Assembly (NCBI GenBank): GCA_946062035.1
Contig: CAMGTS010000064.1
Span: 1-7,161 of the forward strand
Source: an uncultured Bacteroidales bacterium
GTDB lineage: Bacteria > Bacteroidota > Bacteroidia > Bacteroidales > UBA932
Direction: 5' to 3'
Length of the DNA: 7,161 bases
Part shown: piece by piece, positions 1 through 6,440 of the stretch
How positions within the stretch are numbered: the stretch's first letter is position 1
How the letters are laid out: each line of letters begins with the position of its first letter
Notes under the pieces: model-generated
What the model was told of the DNA's origin: nothing
The model's input: the letters and a program-made list of their open reading frames with translations, nothing else
Database searches by the model: none
Made by a program: the position numbers and the translations under genes

Positions 1-51
1 GGGGACACAAGGATTTTCAGTCCTTTGCTCTACCAACTGAGCTATGACACC
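1..51 (-). tRNA. tRNA-Phe (GAA), 3' part beyond the window edge
   Basis: Read on the minus strand from base 51, the sequence begins with a 7-base acceptor strand (GGTGTCA), then a D-arm (GCTC, loop AGTTGGTA, GAGC) and an anticodon stem AAGGA/TCCTT enclosing the loop CTGAAAA. The anticodon is GAA, which reads phenylalanine codons. The variable region starts with GTGTC, and the T-arm, the 3' acceptor strand and CCA lie outside the left edge, so roughly 25 bases are missing. The acceptor pairing therefore cannot be checked here. The 5' end is the end nearest the AraC-type gene, and a good promoter sits just upstream. Confidence 0.95.
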
Positions 52-66
52 ATTGGTTTTGGGAGT

Positions 67-98
67 GCAAATATAACTCTATTTCCTGAAAAAACAAA
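67..98 (-). promoter_or_regulatory. Bacteroidetes-type promoter of tRNA-Phe
   Basis: On the minus strand, TTTG (bases 98-95) is followed after exactly 19 bases by TATATTTGC (bases 75-67). This fits the Bacteroidetes primary sigma factor consensus TTTG-N19-21-TAnnTTTG. Initiation would be expected near base 60, leaving a leader of about 10 bases before the tRNA 5' end at 51. Confidence 0.85.
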
Positions 99-212
99 TC
101 TAATCTTGCTTATTGATTATACTATGCCCTATAACCCAAAATCAGGCAATGCGGCCCAAAACAACTGACGGTGACATTACCGGGACAATTATCCGGTTCA
201 AATTATGCGAAT

Positions 213-244
213 ATTGCCGGGTAGTGAAAAAATCCCTAATTTCG
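213..244 (+). promoter_or_regulatory. Candidate promoter of the AraC-type gene
   Basis: ATTG (213-216) lies 20 bases before TAATTTCG (237-244), one mismatch from the consensus in each element. Initiation near base 250 would give a leader of about 30 bases before the start codon at 281. CCGG-containing direct or inverted motifs at 179-183 (ACCGG), 193-197 (CCGGT) and 217-220 lie at and just upstream of it and might be operator half-sites, but this is only suggestive. No other promoter-like element of similar quality was seen between the tRNA and this gene. Confidence 0.4.
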
Positions 245-280
245 TAGAGACAAGATGACGCTTGGCGAACGGCTTAAACT

Positions 281-1318
281 ATGATGAAGGAACTTTCTAT
301 ATACTTGACGGGGATTGCCACAATGTTCTATGGAATGATGGGGCTTTTTTTTATGCGCAAGGGTGGAGTTCTGTCGAAACTCGTCTCTTTGCTGATGGTG
401 ACGATGGCGTTGCAGTGCGTGAAGGATGCCATATTCATCTTTACCGGAAAGTATCTTGTTGATTATTACTGGGATGTTATGGCGGCAGTGGATATTGTTG
501 CGGTTCCTATGTACGCATTTATCCTGATGGAGCTTGTCCGGCCTGGAAGCGTGTCGCTAAAGACTATGATTATCCAGGAAACACCGTTCGTATTGTGTGC
601 GACGGCGTTTATAGTGTCCGGATTAAGATGGATTTTCCTGTTGCAGGTTATAGGTACAGCGATATATGGTACGCTATGTCTTATATGGGTCGCTGTGAAT
701 ATTCCGAAATACAACAGAAAGCTGAAAGAGCGTTTCTCGTACATGGAAAATATCAATCTTAATTGGCTGAAAATAATATTGTATTCTTTTTATGTAGAAC
801 TTGCGTTGTGGGTTGTAATGGGTTCATGGGTGGAGATTGATCTCGAATTCCTTTTCATGCTTCTGTCAATGGGGCTTTGGATGGTAATAGGGTGGTTTCT
901 TTACAAACACGAGTCTGTATTGGAAGAGCTTGAGAATGTCCCTGAAACCGTTATGCAATCCGCTGTACCGGATGTTGACGCATCGGTGCTTCAACTTGAG
1001 ATTGAAAAGCTCTTCAACGAACAGCGGATATTCCTCAACTCTAATCTCAAGGCTTCGGATGTCGCGACGGCGGTAGGCAGCAACCGTACTTATGTGAGCA
1101 ATTATTTTAACCGCGAGGCAGGTATGACTTTCTATGATTATGTCAACGATAAGCGTATAGAGTATGCCTCAAATCTGCTCAAGACAACACAGGATAGCGT
1201 GAAGAACATTGCTTATCAGTCCGGATTCAACAGCCCGCAGAGCTTTATCCGTGTGTTTTCCAAAACTAAGGGCATGTCGCCCGGAGAATTTCGTAAGAGA
1301 GGAAATCTTACTTAGTGT
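281..1318 (+). CDS. Membrane-bound AraC-family transcriptional regulator
   Basis: A 344-residue protein in two parts. Residues 1 to about 210 are strongly hydrophobic, with about seven likely membrane segments (near 5-25, 35-55, 66-85, 103-120, 121-140, 163-181 and 187-207). Residues from about 230 to 340 are an AraC/XylS DNA-binding domain. The first helix-turn-helix is around 256-293 (KASDVATAVGSNRTYVSNYF) and the second around 305-340, with the family signature NIAYQSGF...SFIRVFSKTKGMSPGEFRK. The architecture implies that a signal in the membrane or periplasm is sensed and DNA is bound from the membrane; the ligand cannot be told. An in-frame TAA at 275-277 leaves only the ATGs at 281 and 284 as starts. 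No Shine-Dalgarno sequence is seen, which is normal in Bacteroidetes. No intrinsic terminator follows directly; the first is at 1535-1573. Targets are unknown, but the repeat cluster just downstream is an obvious candidate. Confidence 0.9.
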
Positions 1319-1332
1319 CAGGTAGTTGGATT

Positions 1333-1407
1333 GGTTGTTAATCTGATTTTATTCTTTGTTCATCCAGCGTGTATCGTTTGTTAATCTCATTTAATGGATT
1401 AGCAACC
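1333..1407 (+). repeat. Three-copy motif cluster, candidate operator
   Basis: A 17-base element (TTGTTAATCTGATTTTA, 1335-1351) is repeated with 15 of 17 matches at 1378-1394. The two starts are 43 bases apart, about four helical turns, so both would lie on the same DNA face. A third, inverted copy follows: GATTAGCAACC at 1397-1407 is the reverse complement of GGTTGTTAATC (1333-1343) with one mismatch. The second and third copies could form a hairpin with a 10-base loop, but no T-run follows, so it is not a terminator. The cluster ends about 20 bases before the -7-like element at 1427. AraC-type proteins commonly bind direct repeats, so this may be a site for the regulator encoded next door; that link is an inference. 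Confidence 0.5.
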
Positions 1408-1426
1408 TATTAGAGGCGTGGTGTCG

Positions 1427-1435
1427 CATCTTTGC
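1427..1435 (+). promoter_or_regulatory. Candidate -7 element of a short transcript
   Basis: CATCTTTGC differs from the Bacteroidetes -7 consensus TAnnTTTG(C) by one base. No good -33 TTTG lies at the usual distance; the nearest candidates are spaced wrongly. A weak -33 would fit a promoter needing an activator, and the repeat cluster at 1333-1407 lies immediately upstream. Initiation would be expected near 1440. Confidence 0.35.
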
Positions 1436-1439
1436 GTTA

Positions 1440-1573
1440 GACGGATGTCAAAATAAATATACGCTCTTATTAAATGGCGTTGCGTTATATCGTCATCCGA
1501 ATTCTGAAACTCCTGTTAATTCGTAATATTGGTCGGAGGGTCGCCGCAAGAGATTGCGGCAACCCTCCTTTTT
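1440..1573 (+). ncRNA. Candidate small structured RNA (or 3' UTR of the AraC-type mRNA)
   Basis: About 134 bases lie between a -7-like element and a strong intrinsic terminator. The 5' part can fold: CGGATG (1442-1447) pairs with CATCCG (1494-1499). Inside it ATATACGC (1457-1464) pairs with GCGTTATAT (1482-1490), leaving one bulged U and a 17-base loop. A mostly single-stranded linker (about 1500-1534) joins this to the terminator hairpin. It does not show the end-to-end pairing of 6S RNA and I do not recognise it as a known family. A 34-codon open frame (1474-1578) runs through it and could instead make this a tiny mRNA. It might also be just the end of the upstream regulator transcript, since no terminator lies between them. 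Confidence 0.4.
1535..1573 (+). terminator. Strong intrinsic terminator
   Basis: GGAGGGT (1535-1541) plus GCCGCAA (1543-1549) pair with TTGCGGC (1554-1560) plus ACCCTCC (1562-1568). This makes a 14-pair stem with one C/A mismatch and a GAGA tetraloop, followed directly by five T residues (1569-1573). The T-run is present only on the plus strand, so termination is one-directional. It isolates the upstream regulator and candidate short transcript from the phosphoesterase operon. Confidence 0.88.
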
Positions 1574-1605
1574 GGTAAACTGGGAGAGGAGCGGCGGGTT
1601 TTTAT

Positions 1606-1640
1606 TTTGGCAAAATGGAATATTCTTTGATTATGTTTGC
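1606..1640 (+). promoter_or_regulatory. Promoter of the phosphoesterase/barrel operon
   Basis: TATGTTTGC (1632-1640) matches the -7 consensus TAnnTTTG perfectly. TTTG at 1606-1609 lies 22 bases upstream, one longer than the usual 19-21. The -33 element is embedded in a small palindrome, TTTTGGCAAAA (1605-1615), which could be a regulator site or chance. Initiation near 1647 would give a leader of about 58 bases. The preceding terminator makes an independent promoter necessary. Confidence 0.6.
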
Positions 1641-1704
1641 CATGATCCCGGTCGGATGATGAGATGAAGAGGGGGAACAGGCCTATTGTCAAGAGTTTTT
1701 TAAA

Positions 1705-2508
1705 ATGAAATTTTCTATAACATTATTTGCGATACTGTCAGTGGCGTTTATGACTACATCGTGTGTTGAGTATCACCCATACGATACACGTTATGATGGC
1801 GAGAAGGATGTCAACAGATTGAATATAGCGCGTATAGAGAGCGCATGTGCGGGAAAGCGTACAATTAAATTTGCCGTGATAAGCGATACGCAACGTTGGT
1901 ACGATGAAACGGAAGAGGCAGTAAAAGCTCTCAATAGACGTAACGACATAGACTTTGTCATGCATACGGGGGATCTTGCGGATTTTGGAATGAAGAATGA
2001 GTTTGTCAGGCAGCATGATATATTGAATAGGCTTCGTGTCCCTTATGTCGTGATTATAGGCAATCATGACTGCCTTGCGACGGGGCAGTTTATATACAAG
2101 GAGATGTTCGGGGATTTCAACTTTGCCTTTACTGCGGGCGATGTCAGGTTTATATGCTTGAATACCAATGCGCTGGAATTTGATCATACCGAGTCTGTCC
2201 CTAATTTCGAATTTATAGAAGACGAATTCGAGAACTTTCCTGAAAATGCGTCCAAGAGCGTTATAGCCATGCACGCCAAACCTTATACCGAACAGTTTGA
2301 TAATGGGGTGGCGAGATTGTTTCAAGCCCATGTCAAAGCTTTCCCGGGATTGCAGTTTTGCGTGAACGGACATGGTCATACCTATCACGAAGATGATCTG
2401 TTCGGTGACGGGGTTATCTACTATGAGTGTGAGAATGTCGCAAAGAGAAGCTATTTGCTGTTTACCATAACGGAGGATGGATATGAAGAGGAGAAAGTCG
2501 AGTTTTAA
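1705..2508 (+). CDS. Lipoprotein metallophosphoesterase (calcineurin-like)
   Basis: A 267-residue protein with a hydrophobic signal sequence ending in TTSC, so Cys20 is probably lipidated; Thr at -3 is a loose lipobox, tolerated in Bacteroidetes. The mature part carries the metal-binding motifs of calcineurin-like phosphoesterases in order: SDTQ (D61, Q63), GDLAD (D90), GNHD (N120, H121), a histidine in AMHAKP (H190) and GHGH (H223, H225). The family hydrolyses phosphoester bonds with two metal ions; the substrate cannot be told. Motif I has Gln where the classic family has His (D-x-H). The start is fixed because the nearest upstream in-frame ATG (1642) soon meets a stop. The protein would sit in the envelope, attached by lipid. 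The next gene overlaps its 3' end, so the two are co-transcribed and probably translationally coupled. Confidence 0.88.
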   Translation: MKFSITLFAILSVAFMTTSCVEYHPYDTRYDGEKDVNRLNIARIESACAGKRTIKFAVISDTQRWYDETEEAVKALNRRNDIDFVMHTGDLADFGMKNEFVRQHDILNRLRVPYVVIIGNHDCLATGQFIYKEMFGDFNFAFTAGDVRFICLNTNALEFDHTESVPNFEFIEDEFENFPENASKSVIAMHAKPYTEQFDNGVARLFQAHVKAFPGLQFCVNGHGHTYHEDDLFGDGVIYYECENVAKRSYLLFTITEDGYEEEKVEF

Positions 2509-3250
2509 GCAAGGAGTTGCCGCCCGAATCAGGTCTTGTTTCATTCTTGCGGCAATAGGGCTGTCTGTTCTTGCTGGAGATGCGGTGTATGCACACGGAC
2601 AGAAAGATTCGTTGAACATCCAAACGGAGAACCATCAGCCGGGTCAATTCGGAAGTCCTGTGGATAAACCTCATGAAAACAGATTGCGCAATTTGGACAG
2701 AAGGGTGCATTTGAGATATCCTGGTTGGAGAAATATTGTTCCGACCCATGCGAAAGTGCAATATGCGGGAGGTATGGGTTTCATGTCTTTCGGTGCGGGT
2801 TGGGACTATGGTCGTAAAGGGCAATGGGAGACAGACTTCCTTATAGGCTTCCTTCCGAAAAGGTACTCTGACAAATTCCACATGACTTTCACCATAAAGC
2901 AGAATTATATCCCGTGGAGCATCAGTTGCGGCAAGAGTTTGGCGTTCGAACCTCTTACTTGCGGAATGTATATCAACTATATTTCCGGAGAGGAATTCTG
3001 GGTTCGTGAACCAGATAGGTATCCCGGTGCGAAATATTATGGATTTACATCTCGTGCAAGACCTCATGTGTTTGTCGGAGAGAGACTTACCTATTATCTT
3101 AGAGGCAACGGACTGGTCAGAAACATATCCTTGTTTTATGAGTTTTCCGCAAATGACCTGGACATTATGGCAAAGTGCGGCAACAAGAGTCTTGCATTAT
3201 CCGATATAATATTCTTTTCCGCAGGCATCAAACTCCAGATGATGCGTTAG
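2483..3250 (+). CDS. Predicted outer-membrane beta-barrel protein, function unknown
   Basis: A 255-residue protein. The N-terminus is basic (KRRKSSFKQG) followed by a hydrophobic stretch and a likely signal peptidase I site after AVYA, so it is exported. The mature part, from about residue 85 on, alternates short polar and aromatic-rich strands rich in Gly, Tyr, Phe and Trp (for example GGMGFMSFGAGWDYG, YIPWSISCGKSL, ARPHVFVGERLTYYL) and ends in a strand-like GIKLQMMR. This suggests a small outer-membrane barrel. It resembles a group of uncharacterised Bacteroidales proteins I half-recognise, but I know no function. I choose ATG 2483 because GGAGG at 2472-2476 lies six bases before it; the ATG at 2477 directly abuts that sequence. 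The gene overlaps the phosphoesterase gene by 26 bases in another frame, so the two products may act together in the envelope. Confidence 0.75.
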   Translation: MKRRKSSFKQGVAARIRSCFILAAIGLSVLAGDAVYAHGQKDSLNIQTENHQPGQFGSPVDKPHENRLRNLDRRVHLRYPGWRNIVPTHAKVQYAGGMGFMSFGAGWDYGRKGQWETDFLIGFLPKRYSDKFHMTFTIKQNYIPWSISCGKSLAFEPLTCGMYINYISGEEFWVREPDRYPGAKYYGFTSRARPHVFVGERLTYYLRGNGLVRNISLFYEFSANDLDIMAKCGNKSLALSDIIFFSAGIKLQMMR

Positions 3251-3257
3251 GCTGCGA

Positions 3258-5306
3258 TCAGAACTTCGGTGTGATTCCGATAAAGAACTCAAAGTTTGTT
3301 CCCGGCATAGGGCGGGAAAGAACAGAGACATAATCTTCATTGAAAAGGTTGTTCACCGCAAGTTTGAGCTGGATATTGGCGACTTTGAGTGAGAGTCCTT
3401 TTTCAATAGAAATATTGTTCATGTAGTAGACAGGTAACTTCCCCGTAAGTGTATTGTCGTTGCTTGACATCGTGTAACGCTTTGAATAGAAGGTCCATTT
3501 GTACTGGAACGCCCAACTTCTCCACGAAACTCTTCCGTTGACTGATGCTGAATGGCGCGGCACGTAAGGCAATTGCTTGCCGACTGAGCGGTCCGCAGGA
3601 GATATTTTTTCCCCTTCGTTTATTGACGGAGTCCATGAGTATGATCCGTCCATTTCCAAAAGCCACTCTTTCGCGAATTTCAGAGACAGGTCCGATTTGA
3701 CCTCAATTCCGTATGCGTGGACCTCTTTCACATTACGTGGAGAGAAAAAACCTTTGGGCGTGGGAAGCCAGATAATCCAGTTGTCGATATAGCTGTCAAA
3801 CCATGTGGCGCTTCCTCCGATAGTGAAAGCGTCGCTCTTGCCTGTATCAAAAGAGATTCCGCAGTCGTAGGTATAGCCCTTCTCGTTTTTCAGGTCGGGA
3901 TTTCCCCCCGGAAGAAAATATAGGTCATTGAGTGTAGGAAATCTGTAATTGCGTGAAACAGAGGCTTTAAGCATGATATTGCCTTTTGGGGAGATTACTC
4001 CGTCCATAAAGAACGCCGGGATTATCGGCGCCCATTTGGTACCGCACATCTCCTGCCTTATGACTACTGACATCCCGAATCTTTTTATAGGTTGCCATTT
4101 TACTGAGGCTGAGCCGGATAGCTCTATCCTGCCTTTGTCATATCCGATGATGGCCTTGTCTCCGTTCTGTAGAATGATGTTCTTATCCTCACTTCGCACA
4201 AAGTGTTGGTGAGCGGAAATCGATGAGCTGAAAAACCAGTGCTCTGACGGATTATATTCACCGTCCATCTGCCCGTAAAATGTATTGATTTTGCTGCGTG
4301 AACGGGTCATTGTGGCCCAATTGCCGGATGTGATCTCCCTTTTGTAATCGTATGCCATCCAAGTATGGACATATCCTCCTTTGACTCCCGTCTTCCAATT
4401 CTCTCCGGTATGATCCCATGATGCCACGCTTCTGAAAGTGGTCTCTCTCTGACGGTTTTCAAATTTTCTCTCATCACCGTAGTCTGTTGTCAGCGTCGGC
4501 AACTCTCTGTCGGAATTCAAGAACCATGCGTTCAGGCCGAAACGGTCTCCTTTCAGATTGTTGTAGTACACCTCTTGAAGAATATGCAAATCCTTGAATG
4601 AGCCGCTGCGGTTGCGCTCCTTTGGGCTGTACTGTCCGATGATATTGTTGTCATCGTCGTAGATATTGATCTTCTTGTCGTGGTTAGTGTATTTGTAATC
4701 GTTTGGAGATGAAGAATATACGGCACGAGTAGATATGTGCCAGTGTTTGTCTCCGTAGGTCGCTCTTGCGAATTCGTCGAATGTGTTGAAAGAGCCTATT
4801 CCCTGAACATATTGTGCGTTGAATCCTTTTGCGACATCAGGCTGCGTGCCAAGCTTTACAAGTCCGCCAAGGCCTCCTCCGGTTTCATTCACAGAGGAAG
4901 TTCCGTGAAAAAGCGAGGCGTTGTCGATGAAGTAGGACGGAATCATTGAAAAATCCGTCATTCCGAGCATCGGGTTATTGATTTTCATCCCGTTCCATGT
5001 TACCTGTGTGTGGCTTGGAGATGTTCCTCTGAAAGCTACTGTAGAGAGTGTCGCACGCCCATAACTCTTGACGAAAACTGATGATCTGAAAGTCAGTATA
5101 TCAGCCATAGAGAGGGCGATATTTTCTTTTAGTGCGAGAGAATCGAAAGTTGTCTTCTGGACTCCGATCTCTTTCATCGGTCTGTCAGCTATGACCGTGA
5201 CTTCGCGCAACTGATGGGTCTTGGACGTAAGACTTTGGGAGTGTGCATTTTGAATGCTTGCCGTAATGAGCGCTGATATAAGGATGATATTCAACAGCTT
5301 TTTCAT
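3258..5306 (-). CDS. btuB: BtuB-like TonB-dependent outer-membrane receptor
   Basis: A 682-residue protein that would import a scarce ligand across the outer membrane using TonB/ExbBD energy. It has a signal peptide (MKKLLNIILISALITASIQ, cleavage near NAHS|QS) and a TonB box at about 33-40 (LREVTVIA). A plug domain spans about residues 50-155 (SMADILTFRSSVFVKSYG, AFRGTSPSHTQVTWNG, GGGLGGLVKLGT). A long beta-barrel ends in an aromatic residue (GITPKF). It lacks the N-terminal carboxypeptidase-like domain of SusC-type receptors, and is longer than E. coli BtuB (614 residues). I start at ATG 5306; a TTG at 5315 would add three residues but is less likely. It follows the BtuG-like gene by 25 bases. 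The pairing with BtuG is the main reason for proposing corrinoid as substrate; the receptor sequence alone would not prove it. Confidence 0.82.
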   Translation of the reverse strand: MKKLLNIILISALITASIQNAHSQSLTSKTHQLREVTVIADRPMKEIGVQKTTFDSLALKENIALSMADILTFRSSVFVKSYGRATLSTVAFRGTSPSHTQVTWNGMKINNPMLGMTDFSMIPSYFIDNASLFHGTSSVNETGGGLGGLVKLGTQPDVAKGFNAQYVQGIGSFNTFDEFARATYGDKHWHISTRAVYSSSPNDYKYTNHDKKINIYDDDNNIIGQYSPKERNRSGSFKDLHILQEVYYNNLKGDRFGLNAWFLNSDRELPTLTTDYGDERKFENRQRETTFRSVASWDHTGENWKTGVKGGYVHTWMAYDYKREITSGNWATMTRSRSKINTFYGQMDGEYNPSEHWFFSSSISAHQHFVRSEDKNIILQNGDKAIIGYDKGRIELSGSASVKWQPIKRFGMSVVIRQEMCGTKWAPIIPAFFMDGVISPKGNIMLKASVSRNYRFPTLNDLYFLPGGNPDLKNEKGYTYDCGISFDTGKSDAFTIGGSATWFDSYIDNWIIWLPTPKGFFSPRNVKEVHAYGIEVKSDLSLKFAKEWLLEMDGSYSWTPSINEGEKISPADRSVGKQLPYVPRHSASVNGRVSWRSWAFQYKWTFYSKRYTMSSNDNTLTGKLPVYYMNNISIEKGLSLKVANIQLKLAVNNLFNEDYVSVLSRPMPGTNFEFFIGITPKF

Positions 5307-5331
5307 GATCTTCAATTTTATGACAACGGCT

Positions 5332-6405
5332 TTATTCGTCCCGTTTCCAACAAAAAGCCCCGGGAGTTACACCGACATAAAACTCATCGACTAAAACACC
5401 GCTTGAATTGTAGCGGTAAATCTTCCCCTGTTGCTGATAATCAATAGCGTCGGCAATATAAACATCGTTATTTACCGGATCTGTGGTCAGGCCGTAGTAG
5501 ATAGTCCCTCTTGACTCTATAAACGGTCTTACTGGAATTCGGTTGGCGTTCACCCCCATTTTCCATATATCCCCTTTAATCCAATATAGAGTGTCCCTTG
5601 TCCCGTTGAGCTGAATTTCGACGGGTGAATCACCTAATTTGAACCTGAATTGCTTCTCTACAGTAAAGCTCTCCGCATCAATGCAATAGAGCGATGGCGC
5701 TTCGTAGCCGTAAGGTGATCCTTCATATCCGCCATCGGTAAGGGTCCATAGCTTGGAATACTTGTCCAAAGCCAAAGAGGTCGGCTGAATGCCTACGATA
5801 AGTTCATCAACTACTTCATCTGTAGTTGAATCTATTTTGAGAATTCTATTCTGATAGCTCCAGCAATTACAGAATACGTACTTTCCGTATTGGACCATCT
5901 GCTCAGTCGAGCCGCTCTCCATGGTCATATCAGGTATCTGTATGTGCCCGGTAATCTCAAATGTCTTAGGATTGACGATAAAAATCCTGTTGTCCCAAAG
6001 CTGGGTTACGTATGCTTTTTCGGGACTGACGAAATGAATGTACCTTGGAGATGTAAGATTGACGATACGACCGACCTCCTTGAATGTTTCCGGATCGATC
6101 GCGAATATCACATGGCTATTGTTAACCACAACCCAACCCTTGCCGTCATACATGGTCATAGACTGGGCGACATCACCCAATTTCATACCGTTAGAGCGGA
6201 AGAACACCTCATTCTGTACCTCTTTGCTTTCAGGATTATAGTAGCTGAGGGTAGCGTTCCCATATTGGAAATTTCCCTCGTTTGTAATAAACAAGCCACC
6301 ACCCGAAACGCTGAAGTCCTCCTGCTTGCCGTATTCTATTTTCATGCATGAGGCAAGTGACAGGGCAATTAAAAACACAAAAACAATTCTCCTCGTGGTT
6401 ATCAT
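5332..6405 (-). CDS. btuG: BtuG-like surface lipoprotein, corrinoid-binding beta-propeller
   Basis: A 357-residue lipoprotein: basic N-terminus, hydrophobic stretch and lipobox LASC with Cys20. The mature part consists of repeated propeller blades of the YncE/YVTN type. Examples are GGLFITNEGNFQYGNATLSY (37-56), YIHFVSPEKAYVTQLWDNRI (122-141), GIQPTSLALDKYSKLWTLTD (205-224) and GLTTDPVNNDVYIADA (305-320), closing with GVTPGAFCW near the C-terminus. This matches the DUF5074/BtuG family. In Bacteroides, BtuG binds vitamin B12 with very high affinity at the cell surface and forms a lid on BtuB. The gene lies 35 bases after the upstream surface-protein gene and 25 bases before the receptor gene on the same strand, the expected context. 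Related propellers could serve other ligands, so specificity is inferred. Confidence 0.82.
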   Translation of the reverse strand: MITTRRIVFVFLIALSLASCMKIEYGKQEDFSVSGGGLFITNEGNFQYGNATLSYYNPESKEVQNEVFFRSNGMKLGDVAQSMTMYDGKGWVVVNNSHVIFAIDPETFKEVGRIVNLTSPRYIHFVSPEKAYVTQLWDNRIFIVNPKTFEITGHIQIPDMTMESGSTEQMVQYGKYVFCNCWSYQNRILKIDSTTDEVVDELIVGIQPTSLALDKYSKLWTLTDGGYEGSPYGYEAPSLYCIDAESFTVEKQFRFKLGDSPVEIQLNGTRDTLYWIKGDIWKMGVNANRIPVRPFIESRGTIYYGLTTDPVNNDVYIADAIDYQQQGKIYRYNSSGVLVDEFYVGVTPGAFCWKRDE

Positions 6406-6440
6406 ATAGCGATTATTCCGACTGTCAGAAAATATAATGT

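Noticed and set aside
1..280. tRNA-Phe as the boundary of an integrated island covering this window
   Set aside because: Integration usually uses the 3' end of a tRNA gene, which lies to the left, outside the window; the genes here face its 5' side. No integrase, repeat of the tRNA end or compositional break is visible.
1378..1405. Hairpin as the terminator of the AraC-type gene
   Set aside because: The stem (TTGTTAATC with GATTAGCAA) is AT-rich and is followed by CCTATTAGAGG, not a T-run; it is better explained as part of the repeat cluster.
1440..1573. 6S RNA or another known housekeeping RNA
   Set aside because: The 5' and 3' ends do not pair with each other around a central bubble, and the 3' end is occupied by a self-contained terminator hairpin.
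1738..2619. A 293-codon open frame on the minus strand, antisense to the phosphoesterase gene
   Set aside because: The plus-strand frame carries all phosphoesterase metal motifs in order and a signal sequence, while the antisense product has no recognisable domain. It is a by-product of codon use.
6406..6440. Cobalamin riboswitch in the operon
   Set aside because: The 35-base gap is far too short, and I saw no B12-box-like sequence on either strand in the gaps of this window. It may lie upstream, beyond the right edge.
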